64,000 nucleotides of DNA from an uncultured Myxococcales bacterium (GTDB taxonomy: Bacteria > Myxococcota_A > UBA9042): positions 1-64,000 of the forward strand of contig CAIXGW010000010.1 in NCBI GenBank assembly GCA_903919145.1, in the 5' to 3' direction. Shown here in pieces: positions 17,389 through 26,242 of this stretch. Made by a program: the position numbers and the translations under genes. Every line of letters begins with the position of its first letter. The stretch's first letter is position 1. The notes beneath the pieces are model-generated. The model saw nothing but the letters and a program-made list of their open reading frames with translations. It had not been told where the DNA came from and ran no database searches.

Positions 17389-18426
17389 GTGCCCCACTCG
17401 CGAACCACCATTGTCTTTGACAGCTACGGCGGCCTGCAGGCGCCGGGGGCGATCGTGCGGGCTGCGGCGCGGGCGTCGCGCGAAGGCGCAGCGCAGGTGC
17501 TGCTGGTCGGCGATGTGGCGGCCCTACAAGATCAGCTGGGGCTTATGCCCTATGATCCCATGCGATTGCGTCTGATCCCCGGCGGTGCGGCCTTTCCACG
17601 GCGGCCGGGCGACACCCTGGCCCAGGCCCAGGCGGCGCGGGTCGGCCTGCCAGTAGCGCTGCAGCTGCTGGTAGAGGGCGAGGCCCACGCGCTGGTCACC
17701 GCCAGTCCTGCCGACCTGGTGCGCGAATTGGTGATGAAGCACCTGCCGCTGGTGCCCGGCTGTGTGGCTCCGGCCGCGGCGGCGGTGGTGCCGACCATGC
17801 CGCGCAGCGGCCAGGACGAGCCGCTGGCCCTGCTGCTCGACGTGTCGGGCCAGCGCACCGTCAGCGCGGACGAGCTGGTGCAGTTTGCCGTGCTGGGTGC
17901 GGCCTATGCGCGGGCCATCTCTGGGCTGGCCGAGCCCAGCGTGGCGCTGCTGTCTACGGGCCCCGGACCGCAGGACGGGCCGCCTGAGGTGGTAGAAGCC
18001 CATCAAAGGCTGCGCGGATTGCCCGGGCTGCGCTTTGTTGGCAACATCCGCGCTACTGAGCTCAGCCGCGGCCTGGCCGATGTGGTCGTCACCGATGGCC
18101 TGGTCGGCCACACCGTGCACGGTCTGCTAGAGGGCCTGGCCGACATGACGGTCGAAGCAGCCCGCTACGCCTGGAAGACCAAGATGACGTGGCGGGTCGG
18201 CCTGCGGCTGCTGAGCCAGGGCGTCGGCATGTTGCGCAAAGTCAGCGAATTCAAAGATTACGGCGGCGCACCTTTGCTGGGCTTGCAGCACCTGGTGCTG
18301 GTGGCCAACCCCGACGCCGGCGAGATGGCCTTTGAGAATGCGGTCAAGCTGGCCATCACCTGCCACCGCAAGGGCCTACTGGCCGAGACTTCGCGCTCGC
18401 TGGCGGCACTGAGAGGCCCGGTTTGA
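17389..18426 (+). CDS. plsX: PlsX-like phosphate acyltransferase
   Basis: PlsX converts acyl-ACP to acyl-phosphate, the first step of phosphatidic acid synthesis through PlsY. From GTG 17389 the protein is 345 residues, the usual size, and starts close to the conserved first strand TTIVFDSYGGLQAP. Later conserved blocks are VGNIRATELSRGLADVVVTDGLVGHTV and YGGAPLLGL. The canonical DAMGGD start motif reads DSYGGL here, so it is a divergent member. Starts further upstream (to 17230) overlap the preceding lipoprotein gene and add non-conserved sequence. It overlaps the next gene by 4 bp (TTGA), indicating translational coupling to a probable lipid phosphatase. Confidence 0.8.
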   Translation: MPHSRTTIVFDSYGGLQAPGAIVRAAARASREGAAQVLLVGDVAALQDQLGLMPYDPMRLRLIPGGAAFPRRPGDTLAQAQAARVGLPVALQLLVEGEAHALVTASPADLVRELVMKHLPLVPGCVAPAAAAVVPTMPRSGQDEPLALLLDVSGQRTVSADELVQFAVLGAAYARAISGLAEPSVALLSTGPGPQDGPPEVVEAHQRLRGLPGLRFVGNIRATELSRGLADVVVTDGLVGHTVHGLLEGLADMTVEAARYAWKTKMTWRVGLRLLSQGVGMLRKVSEFKDYGGAPLLGLQHLVLVANPDAGEMAFENAVKLAITCHRKGLLAETSRSLAALRGPV

Positions 18427-19514
18427 GCGGCGCAGAGCAACACCTGCCAGAGGTTGTCTACCGCTGGGACCTGGACAAGACCTATCTGCACACCGACTTC
18501 TCTACGGTGCGCGGCTTGGTAGAGGCGGCGGTCGAGTCGGCGCAGCGGCGGCGCACCATCCCGGGCATGCGGGCGCTGCTGTCGGCCCTTTCGCAAACAT
18601 TTGACGCGCGGGTGGTGGTCGTCTCTGGCAGCCCCACCCTGCTGCGCCAGCGGATCCTGGCGATGTTTGCCCTGCATGGCATCCGCTGCGACCGCTTGGT
18701 GCTGAAGGATTTTGGCGCGGCGCTGCGGCGCGGGCGGGTGCGCAGCCTGTCGGCCCAAGTGCCCTACAAGCTCAAGGCCCACCTGGACACGCGGCTGTGG
18801 CTGGCGGCCCGCGGCGAAGACGTTGGCGAGATCTGCTTTGGCGACGACGCCGAGGTCGATGCGCTGGTCTACTGCCTCTATGCCGATGTCTGTGCCCGGC
18901 GGGTGGCCCCGGCGCGGCTGGCGCGGCTGCTGGAACAGTGCGGCGCCTACCCTGACGAAGTCGCTGCTGTGATGGAGCGGGTGACCTTGATGCACGAGCA
19001 CGACCCGGTGCGGCGCATCTTCATCCACCTGGAAGGCAGCTCTCCGCCGAGCCGCTACGGCGCCTACCGCGGGCGAGTCACCGCCACTTTCAATGCCTTT
19101 CAGATCGCACTGAACCTGGCAGCAGAGGGCTTGGCCGACGAGCGGGTGCTGACCGCCGTGGCCGAAGAGCTGGTGCAGGAACACCGGGTGACCGCCGATG
19201 GTCTGGCGGGCTCGCTGGAAGACGCAGCGCGGCGCGGCCTGTGCGACCTTGAGCTGGCCAGGCGGACGGCGATCGATTTGCTGCCGCGCACCGCTGCCCT
19301 GGATGCCGGCTTTACGGCGCTGTACGCCGACCGGGTGGTGCGGCGGATGGGCCCGGTGTCGCCGCCGGTGCCGGTGGGTGCGGTGCTGCCCCTGCCCTAT
19401 GAGAACCTGTTTGAAGCAGAGCGGGCCTTTGGCAAGGCGCGGCGGCTGGCCCTCAAGACGGCGCAGCGAATTCCCGGCTTGTCAGAGTTCCTGGGTGCCG
19501 ACGAGGACCTGTAG
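18423..19514 (+). CDS. HAD-type phosphatase, APP1/phosphatidate-phosphatase-like
   Basis: 363 residues. The N-terminal half has the full HAD signature: motif I YRWDLDKTYL (nucleophile Asp16, acid/base Asp18), motif II VVVSGSP (Ser68-Ser70), motif III Lys in PYKLKAHL near residue 118 and motif IV FGDDAEVDALVY near 140. This resembles the catalytic domain of APP1 (DUF2183) phosphatidate phosphatases. The C-terminal half is helical, without a recognised domain. The likely start is TTG at 18423, which overlaps the stop of the PlsX homologue. A role in dephosphorylating a lipid intermediate made by that pathway is an inference from this coupling. Confidence 0.72.
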   Translation: MSGAEQHLPEVVYRWDLDKTYLHTDFSTVRGLVEAAVESAQRRRTIPGMRALLSALSQTFDARVVVVSGSPTLLRQRILAMFALHGIRCDRLVLKDFGAALRRGRVRSLSAQVPYKLKAHLDTRLWLAARGEDVGEICFGDDAEVDALVYCLYADVCARRVAPARLARLLEQCGAYPDEVAAVMERVTLMHEHDPVRRIFIHLEGSSPPSRYGAYRGRVTATFNAFQIALNLAAEGLADERVLTAVAEELVQEHRVTADGLAGSLEDAARRGLCDLELARRTAIDLLPRTAALDAGFTALYADRVVRRMGPVSPPVPVGAVLPLPYENLFEAERAFGKARRLALKTAQRIPGLSEFLGADEDL

Positions 19515-19564
19515 ACCCCCGGCGACTGCCAATGACCCCGTGCCAAAGGGAAGCGGAGCAAGCG

Positions 19565-22500
19565 ATGATAGGGATCCACCGAGATCGGCTGGCGCTGTGG
19601 GCTGTCTGGGCGGCACTGGCGGCCACCACGGCCTGCACCGACGCCGAGCCTACCCAGGCCACAGCTCTCCTCGACGCAACGGCTGACCTGCCCAAGCCCA
19701 AGTTTGACACTGGCCTGTACGACACCAGCCAAGCAAAGACCGACGCCAACCCAGGCGTGGACGGCAGCACCGCCGGCGGCAGCGACGCCGAAGAACCGCA
19801 GCCAGATACTCCGGTTCAAGACGGAGATTTTGCCGGCACCGATGCCCAGGCGCTGGAAGACGGCGGCAACGCCGATGATTTGGCCCCCCCAGACGGCGCG
19901 GACGCCAGCACTGCCGACTCGCCAGCCGCCGACACCGCCAGCTGCAGCAGCGACGGCGCCTGCGACGACAGCGACCCGTGCACCAAGGACCTTTGCATCG
20001 ATGGCCAGTGCAGCCACCCCGGCAACGGCAGCTGCTGCACCACCCAAGCGCAGTGCCAAGACAACAACGCCTGCACCGCCGACCAGTGCACTTCTTCTGG
20101 CTGTGTCCACACCTTGACCAGCTGCGACGACGGCCTGCCGTGCACCGCCGACGGCTGCGACAAGGTCACGGGCGCCTGCAAGCACTTGATCAAGGCCGGC
20201 ACCTGCGCCATTGCCGGCAGCTGTTTTGCCGCGGGCGAGACCGATCCCGCCAACCCCTGCCACCGCTGCGATCCGGCTGGCAGCAACAGCAGCTGGACTG
20301 ACAATGACGGCGCGGCCTGCGACGACGGCAACGCCTGCACCGGCAAAGACGAATGCGCCGCCGGGGGCACCTGCGCCGGCACCGCCAAGCCCGGCTGCTG
20401 CAAGGCCAACAGCGACTGCGCCACCAGCGACCCCTGCATCCAAGCGACCTGCGCCGTGGCGACTGGAACGTGTGAGGCCAAGCCCGTCAGCGGCTGCTGC
20501 AGCGCCGGCCCGTGCTGCGATACGGCCACCAACAAGGTGTCGCCGGCCCAAACGCCTTGCGGAGCTGCCATCCAGAGCGAGTGGGCGTGCAACGGCAAAC
20601 AGGCTCAATTGCGCAAGGGCGCCCCCGCCTGCAGCGGCGCCGGCCCAGAGGACTGCTCCAGCGCCGCGGCCAGCCTGGCGTGGACGGCCTGGCAGACCAC
20701 CCAGACCTGCACCGATCAGCAAAAGTGCGTCGTGACTGCGGGCGGCAGCGCCACCTGCGAGCCGCTGGTCGCCGCTGGCTGCACCACCGCCGCAGAGTGC
20801 AGCGACGGCAAGGCCTGCACCGACGATGGCTGCGTGCAGGGCAGCTGTGTTCACCTGCCCAAGAAGTGCCCCAGCGGCCTGGCCTGCCAGATGCCGACCT
20901 GCGATGACGCCACGGGCCAGTGCGGACTCAAGCCGCAGCCCGGCCTGTGCACCATCGACGGGCTGTGCATGACCGATGGCGTCAAGAAGCCGGGCGATCC
21001 CTGCATGGCCTGCCAAACTGCCGTCGATCCGCTGAACTGGACGCTGACGGCGGCGTGCAAGTGCAGCAGCGGCTCTTGCTGCGACGCGGGCAAGGTCAAG
21101 CCGACGGGCACTACCTGCGGCACCACCGCCATCAGCACCGAGTACTCCTGTGCCAGCGACGGCGGCTCGGTGCGCAAGCGCATCGCTGTGGCCGGCTGCA
21201 GCGGCCCGGGCGGCCAGTGCTCCACCAGCGCCCCGCTGCTGGTCTGGCAGGCGTGGCAGACCCATTTGCAGTGCGGCGGCGGCACCGTCTGCCAGGTCAC
21301 CAACAGCGCGAACGCCGGTACCTGCCAGGCCGGCGCCGACCCCGCCTGCGGCCAGCCCGATCCCCAAGAGGCCGGTGTCAGCCTCAAGGCCCCCTTCGAT
21401 GTGGGCTCCTATGGCGACGCCTCGCTACCCAAGTCCTTGAGTTTTCAGCTGGGATCCGCCAGCGACGTCGATGTGGTGCGCTGGCAGCTGACCGACGCCG
21501 TCAACGCCAAGCAACCGCTGGTCGGCGCCAGCTGGACGGGCAGCCAATCGGTCGAAGTCTGCGCTTTCTATGCGTGCAGCCAGGGCAGCAACGGCAAGGA
21601 CTGCGCGCCGCTGGCCTGCCCGACCGGCAGCACCGCCAAGACCGCCGCCGATGTCAGTGGAGCCGCCATCAACGGCTGCTGCCAAAGCGGTGCCTCGGGC
21701 TCGCTGGCCGTGGCGCCCAAAGCCGTCGCCGGCGCCAACGCCAGCGGCCAAGGGTGGCTGCAGGTCACCAACCTGGCCGGCAAGTGCCACGCCCTGGCGG
21801 TGCAGCTGTCTTTTGGCCAGGCGCTGCTGTCGCCGTGCGTACCGGGCACCACCTGCTGCGAAGACAGCGGGCAATTCTCTGCGGCGGGCAAGACTTGCGG
21901 CACGGTCACCTTGGCCACAGAGTACAGCTGCGACTCCACGGCCCTGGGCGGCAAGCTCTTGCAGCGGGTCGCCGTCGCCGGCTGCAGCGGCACTGCGGCC
22001 TCCTGCCCTACCTCCAGCTCTACCTATGCGTGGTCGCCGTGGAGCACTCTCAAGACCTGCGCGTCGTCTGAAGTGTGCAGCGTCAGCGCGCCTACCGTGC
22101 CCGGCAGCTGCAAGGTGTCTACCCAGTGCGTGCCCGGCAGCACCTGCTGCGACAGCAAGGGCCAGTTCGCCGCCAGCGGAACGCTATGCAGCAGCGCCCT
22201 GGCCACCGAGTACCAGTGCAGCGCCAATGCCATCCAGGTCCGCAAGAAGTTTGGCAATTGCAGCGGCTCCTCGGGCTTTTGCTCTTCCCTTAGCCCCACC
22301 TGGACCAGCTGGGCCACCGCCCTCAACTGCAGCGCGGGCGAGACCTGCACGCCTGCGGCCCTGACGTCTGCTTTGCCCAGCTGCGTACCCAAAACCGCCG
22401 ACCTGTGCAGCGCCAATGACAGCTACGAAGGCCTGGAGGCCACGGCTTCGAGCTACAAGCTTGGCACCGTCAACGACTCGGACGCTGCGCTCTGGCTGTC

Positions 22501-23404
22501 TCCCAAGGTCAAGCTGCAGTCAGCCACCGACAAAGACTTCTTCTCTATGGACATTACCGACGCCACCAACCTCACCGACCCCAAGGTCTATGTGGCGTGG
22601 ACCGCCAGCGCCTCGGTCAAAGTCTGCGCCTACTACCGCTGCACCCTGGGCGCCAACGGCACCGACTGCGCGCCGGTGAATTGCCCCGCCGGCACCGACA
22701 CCTACACCAACACCGCCGTCAGCAAGGTCGCGGGCAATGGCTGCTGCAAGACCGCCAGCAGTGGCGTCTTGGAATACACGCCCGACGCCAGCGGCCTGGA
22801 CGAGTCGGGCACAGTGTTTTTCAACCTGACCAATGACAGCCCGGCCTGCCAAGAAGTCGCCGTCCGGCTGGCCTTTGGCGGCGCCACCCAGTCGCAGTGC
22901 AACCCAGACACGACCTGCTGCGCTGGCGGCGGCTACTGGGCCAGCGCCGGCTCTGTCTGCGGCGGCCCGCTAAAGAGCGAATACCGCTGTGCGACCGTCA
23001 ACGGCAACACCCAGCTGCAAAAGCGCACGGCCCAGGGCAGTTGCTCTGGCGGCGCAGCCACCTGCGGGTCCACATCGCTACAGTGGTCGACCTGGGCGCT
23101 GGAATTGCCCTGTGTGGGCCCGGAAAGCTGCGCGTCTGCCCTACCCTCTCAGCCCGGCGCTTGCCTGCAGCCCAAGCCCGGCAGCTGCGGCGGCGCCTGC
23201 GGCGGTAAGTCCCTGACCGGCACCTGCTATTGCGACGCGCTTTGCACCACCACCAAAGACTGCTGTGCCGACTACACCGCCGAGTGCAGCGGCTCGTGTG
23301 CCAATTCCTGCGGCGTTCAGAGCTTGACGGGTGCTTGCTGGTGCGACCAGGACTGCGCGCTCAGCGGCGACTGCTGCCTGGACAAAGCGGCGATGTGCAA
23401 GTAG
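19565..23404 (+). CDS. large modular Cys-rich surface lipoprotein with somatomedin-B-like C-terminus
   Basis: 1279 residues from ATG 19565 (GGAG 7 nt upstream). A signal peptide ends LAATTAC with likely lipidated Cys24, followed by an Asp/Ala-rich acidic stalk to ~residue 120. Next come slime-mould-type Cys repeats (CDDSDPCTKDLCIDGQC, CQDNNACTADQC, CDDGLPCTADGC), like those of PF00526 common in myxobacteria. The core holds five copies of a ~75-residue module with the pattern CC...TCG...EY.C...CSG...C...W..W...C, starting near residues 315, 500, 761, 858 and 1115. Two copies of a ~130-residue domain (near 610 and 960) are inserted between them. The last ~75 residues are two somatomedin-B-like domains (CYCDALCTTTKDCCADY; CWCDQDCALSGDCCLDK). 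An adhesive or matrix role is inferred. Confidence 0.85.
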   Translation: MIGIHRDRLALWAVWAALAATTACTDAEPTQATALLDATADLPKPKFDTGLYDTSQAKTDANPGVDGSTAGGSDAEEPQPDTPVQDGDFAGTDAQALEDGGNADDLAPPDGADASTADSPAADTASCSSDGACDDSDPCTKDLCIDGQCSHPGNGSCCTTQAQCQDNNACTADQCTSSGCVHTLTSCDDGLPCTADGCDKVTGACKHLIKAGTCAIAGSCFAAGETDPANPCHRCDPAGSNSSWTDNDGAACDDGNACTGKDECAAGGTCAGTAKPGCCKANSDCATSDPCIQATCAVATGTCEAKPVSGCCSAGPCCDTATNKVSPAQTPCGAAIQSEWACNGKQAQLRKGAPACSGAGPEDCSSAAASLAWTAWQTTQTCTDQQKCVVTAGGSATCEPLVAAGCTTAAECSDGKACTDDGCVQGSCVHLPKKCPSGLACQMPTCDDATGQCGLKPQPGLCTIDGLCMTDGVKKPGDPCMACQTAVDPLNWTLTAACKCSSGSCCDAGKVKPTGTTCGTTAISTEYSCASDGGSVRKRIAVAGCSGPGGQCSTSAPLLVWQAWQTHLQCGGGTVCQVTNSANAGTCQAGADPACGQPDPQEAGVSLKAPFDVGSYGDASLPKSLSFQLGSASDVDVVRWQLTDAVNAKQPLVGASWTGSQSVEVCAFYACSQGSNGKDCAPLACPTGSTAKTAADVSGAAINGCCQSGASGSLAVAPKAVAGANASGQGWLQVTNLAGKCHALAVQLSFGQALLSPCVPGTTCCEDSGQFSAAGKTCGTVTLATEYSCDSTALGGKLLQRVAVAGCSGTAASCPTSSSTYAWSPWSTLKTCASSEVCSVSAPTVPGSCKVSTQCVPGSTCCDSKGQFAASGTLCSSALATEYQCSANAIQVRKKFGNCSGSSGFCSSLSPTWTSWATALNCSAGETCTPAALTSALPSCVPKTADLCSANDSYEGLEATASSYKLGTVNDSDAALWLSPKVKLQSATDKDFFSMDITDATNLTDPKVYVAWTASASVKVCAYYRCTLGANGTDCAPVNCPAGTDTYTNTAVSKVAGNGCCKTASSGVLEYTPDASGLDESGTVFFNLTNDSPACQEVAVRLAFGGATQSQCNPDTTCCAGGGYWASAGSVCGGPLKSEYRCATVNGNTQLQKRTAQGSCSGGAATCGSTSLQWSTWALELPCVGPESCASALPSQPGACLQPKPGSCGGACGGKSLTGTCYCDALCTTTKDCCADYTAECSGSCANSCGVQSLTGACWCDQDCALSGDCCLDKAAMCK

Positions 23405-23477
23405 GGCCGTTGCGCCGGCTGGGCCGCTGCAAGGGCAACGCTGGATGGTCAGGCCACCGCGTCCTGGCCGCCAGCGA

Positions 23478-24200
23478 TCAACCCGCCGGCCAGGTCGGTG
23501 CCACGGCAGAAAGGCGCAGCAGCTGGGCGTACTTGGTCTCGGTCGCTGGGTAGGCAGTCACGTCCAAGCCGGCCAGCCAGCCGTCGATCACCGTGCGCCA
23601 CGCCGCAGCGTCGGGGTGTTCGAGCTCGATCTCAAAGCGATGCCCATCGGCGCCGCCCAGGCCAAAGCGGGCGTGGTCCAGCTCTAAAGTCAGCGGACCT
23701 TGAGGCCCATTGATCTGATAGCCCTCTAGCTGATAGACGCGGCGGGTGTTGGCCATGGCCCCAACCACGTGCAGCCAGCTCTGCGGGCCCAGGGGTCGCT
23801 CGATCAGTCCGCCTTCGGCCAGCCAGTCGCCAATGCCCAGGTCCGCAGGCTGGACCCGCGGCGGCGGCGAGAGCAACCACGGCGCGGCCAGCTCCGTTGG
23901 CAGAACCAGCTCGTGTTCGGCGGTGCTCAGCAAGCCGTCGACCAGGGTCGGGCGGATCTTCAAGGTGACCACCGCCCGCTGCGCCGCTGGCCCCGGGCCC
24001 ACCGCGCGGACCCGCACCATGGCCTTTTGGGCGCGCAGCTCTAGCCGCGGGGTATCGAGGTAGTAGTTGGTTTGCTCCAGGTCTTCTACCGCTGTGCCCC
24101 GACGGTGCGCCAAGTTGTCCAGCGCCAGCCGAACGCGCTGGAAGTCCATCTCATCGGCCAGACACAATTTGAGTTCGATTTCTGTAGCCATAGCAGGCAT
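23478..24200 (-). CDS. CYTH-domain protein (triphosphate tunnel metalloenzyme family)
   Basis: ~240 residues. The start MATEIELKLCL carries the CYTH signature ExExK, which coordinates metal and triphosphate. Further charged strands that line the tunnel are TNYYLDTPRLELR, MVRVRAVG, VVTLKIRP, LTLELDHARFG and HRFEIELEHPD. Family members hydrolyse inorganic triphosphate or act as thiamine triphosphatase or class IV adenylate cyclase; the substrate cannot be told here. Two in-frame ATGs (24200 and 24191) are possible; neither has a clear ribosome site. It lies on the same strand as, and ~220 bp after, an exonuclease gene. Confidence 0.85.
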   Translation of the reverse strand: MPAMATEIELKLCLADEMDFQRVRLALDNLAHRRGTAVEDLEQTNYYLDTPRLELRAQKAMVRVRAVGPGPAAQRAVVTLKIRPTLVDGLLSTAEHELVLPTELAAPWLLSPPPRVQPADLGIGDWLAEGGLIERPLGPQSWLHVVGAMANTRRVYQLEGYQINGPQGPLTLELDHARFGLGGADGHRFEIELEHPDAAAWRTVIDGWLAGLDVTAYPATETKYAQLLRLSAVAPTWPAG

Positions 24201-24417
24201 GGTAGTCAATGCCGCGCCGAAGCGAAAGCTCTGCCCCGCCGCGCCAAGACCGCGGGGCTGCCAGAAGGTCCTGGGCGGCCTGGAGCACCTGGCAATCACC
24301 GGGTTCTTGACGGGTAGCCTGTCTGCTTGCCCGGTGGCCGAGCAGGCCAAAGCGCTCGTACCGGCTCCAGTGCAGGGTTTTCAGCTGGTTCTTGCTGAGA
24401 GCTGCTGCGGCCCAGCC

Positions 24418-25173
24418 TCAGCGGACAAAGCGCAAGTACATGTAGCGCGCCGGATCCAGCTCATCGCCATGGGCATAGCCCGGCCCCAAGGCATGAATAG
24501 GCTGGTCATTGTCCACCGACGGCCCCGCCGAGCGACCGCCACGGCCCTGCTGGCGCGACTTCCACACGGCGCGCTCGGCCTCTTGCTCTGCCTCCCACTT
24601 TTCATGGAGATCAAGCACTTGAGCGTAGTCGGCGGGCAGCTGCTCGGCGAGCTTGAGCAGGACCCAGCCTGCGCACTCGGCGTCGGCAGCGGCGCGGTGG
24701 GCTTCTTCCAGCTGGACGCTCAGGCGCTTGGCCACGCTGCCCAACTTATGATTGCCCTGACCTTTTTGCAGCTGCTTGGCAAACACCAGCGGGTCAAGCC
24801 AGCGCGAGCCGCGCGGCAGTGACAGGCCGGCGCGGTTGAATTCGTGCAGCAAAAAGCCGCGATCGAAGCCGGCATTGTAGGCGACCAGGGTGCGGCCCTG
24901 CAGGCGGCGGTGCAGCTCTGGGGCGATTTCCGCAAAGGTTGGCTGACCCAGCAATTCCGCCGGCTGGATGCCGGTCAGGCGCGTCACCTCTGGGTCCAAT
25001 TCCTTGCCGGGATTGGTCAGCTGCGACCAGCGATCGGTGACGACGCCGCCGTCAAAGGCGATCACCGCGACCTCGATGATGCGGTCGCCATTTTGCGGAG
25101 ACAAGCCGGTCGTTTCGGTGTCGAGCACAGCCAAGGGCGTGTGCCACCACGGGATCTGCGGCGCCTGGCTCAT
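24418..25173 (-). CDS. DEDDh 3'-5' exonuclease, DnaQ-like
   Basis: 251 residues. ExoI motif VLDTETTGLSP (Asp18, Glu20), ExoII YNAGFDRGFL and ExoIII AHRAAADAEC (His-x4-Asp) identify a two-metal DnaQ/epsilon-type exonuclease. The domain occupies residues ~12-175; the remaining ~75 residues are charged and not recognised. It could be a proofreading subunit, an RNase T-like enzyme or a stand-alone repair nuclease. ATG 25173 begins 3 bp after the psd stop codon, so it is co-transcribed with psd despite the unrelated function. Confidence 0.88.
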   Translation of the reverse strand: MSQAPQIPWWHTPLAVLDTETTGLSPQNGDRIIEVAVIAFDGGVVTDRWSQLTNPGKELDPEVTRLTGIQPAELLGQPTFAEIAPELHRRLQGRTLVAYNAGFDRGFLLHEFNRAGLSLPRGSRWLDPLVFAKQLQKGQGNHKLGSVAKRLSVQLEEAHRAAADAECAGWVLLKLAEQLPADYAQVLDLHEKWEAEQEAERAVWKSRQQGRGGRSAGPSVDNDQPIHALGPGYAHGDELDPARYMYLRFVR

Positions 25174-25176
25174 CGA

Positions 25177-26022
25177 CTAACCGACCACGCGCAGCAAGGG
25201 CTCGCCCATGAGCACCGGCGATGGCAGCGGTCGGGCAGGCTCCAAGTCCTTGCGGGCATACAGCATCACCACGGTGGAGCCCATCTCAAACACGCCAAAC
25301 TCGTCTCCGCGCTCTAGCGCCAGCATGGGCGAGCAGGGCTGCAGTCCCGAGCCCGGCTTGCCTTCGTTGCACGCCAGATCGGTAAAGGCGACCTTCATGT
25401 GGCCAACGCAGGTGGCGCCGACCATGACCATGGCGGCACGGCCAAACTCGGTGTCGCAGTGGCCAACAATGCGCTCGTTGCGGGCAAACAGGCTGGGAAC
25501 ATGCTTGATCCCCATGCGATTGACCGGGTAGAGGGCCCCAGGCAAGTAGCGCCAGTGGACCACTGTGCCACGCCACGGGCTGTGCACGCGGTGGTAGTTG
25601 TTGGGCGCCAGGTACACCACGGCATAGGTGCCGCCGCGGTAGGGATCGGCGTCTTCAGAGCCGCCCAGCAGCGCATCCAGAGAATACTCTACGCCTTTGG
25701 CCTGGATCAGCGTGCTGGCCTCCAGCGAGCCAAAGGCAGACAGCACGCCGTCGGCCGGCGAGGGCACAATCCGGGCGCCGCTGGTGATCGGCCGGGCACC
25801 GGCGCGCAGCTTGCGGGTAAAGAAATCTTGAAAGGTCGAGAAATCGTCCAGGCTCGCGGCCATCTCGGCCAGGTCGATCTTGTAGATCTTGGCAAACCCC
25901 TGGATCGCCGTCTTGAGCACTGGCTTGGGGGCGCGCAGGGTGACCAGCTTGTGCATCGCCTGCGAAACCTGAGGCTTAGAGAGCAGCTCTAGCCAGCGCG
26001 GCGGTTGAGTCGAAGGAGCCAT
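25177..26022 (-). CDS. psd: phosphatidylserine decarboxylase proenzyme
   Basis: Makes phosphatidylethanolamine at the inner membrane. The proenzyme cleaves itself to form a pyruvoyl group; the GST site is in FEMGSTVVMLYA near the C-terminus, with the conserved His in NNYHRVHSPWRG and Asp in PSPADGVL. Length (~281 residues) is normal. Two ATGs are possible at 26028 and 26022; the second is better spaced from CGAGGT. With the PlsX homologue 7 kb away, this adds phospholipid synthesis to the window's functions. Confidence 0.95.
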   Translation of the reverse strand: MAPSTQPPRWLELLSKPQVSQAMHKLVTLRAPKPVLKTAIQGFAKIYKIDLAEMAASLDDFSTFQDFFTRKLRAGARPITSGARIVPSPADGVLSAFGSLEASTLIQAKGVEYSLDALLGGSEDADPYRGGTYAVVYLAPNNYHRVHSPWRGTVVHWRYLPGALYPVNRMGIKHVPSLFARNERIVGHCDTEFGRAAMVMVGATCVGHMKVAFTDLACNEGKPGSGLQPCSPMLALERGDEFGVFEMGSTVVMLYARKDLEPARPLPSPVLMGEPLLRVVG

Positions 26023-26242
26023 CTGCATACCTCGTGTCGGCCGCCCCTGGTCAGGCTGGCATTGGGGCGGGTCATGGGTCGGTCAGGCCATGGCGCTGGC
26101 AGGAGAGCCGGGGGTGGCAGATCCGCTGCCCAGCAAGGGGCGCCGCAAAGAACAGGTCCGTTGCTGAGCGGTCGGGGCGTCGCCGCGAATCCGCACCGGC
26201 GAGCTGGGCGACCCACCCAGCAGCCCTAGACAAATCAACCCG

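Noticed and set aside
19397-21367. Minus-strand open frame of 656 codons opposite the Cys-rich lipoprotein
   Set aside because: It is a Gly/Ala-rich shadow of a GC-rich gene; no ribosome site, motif or signal, while the plus strand has clear domains.
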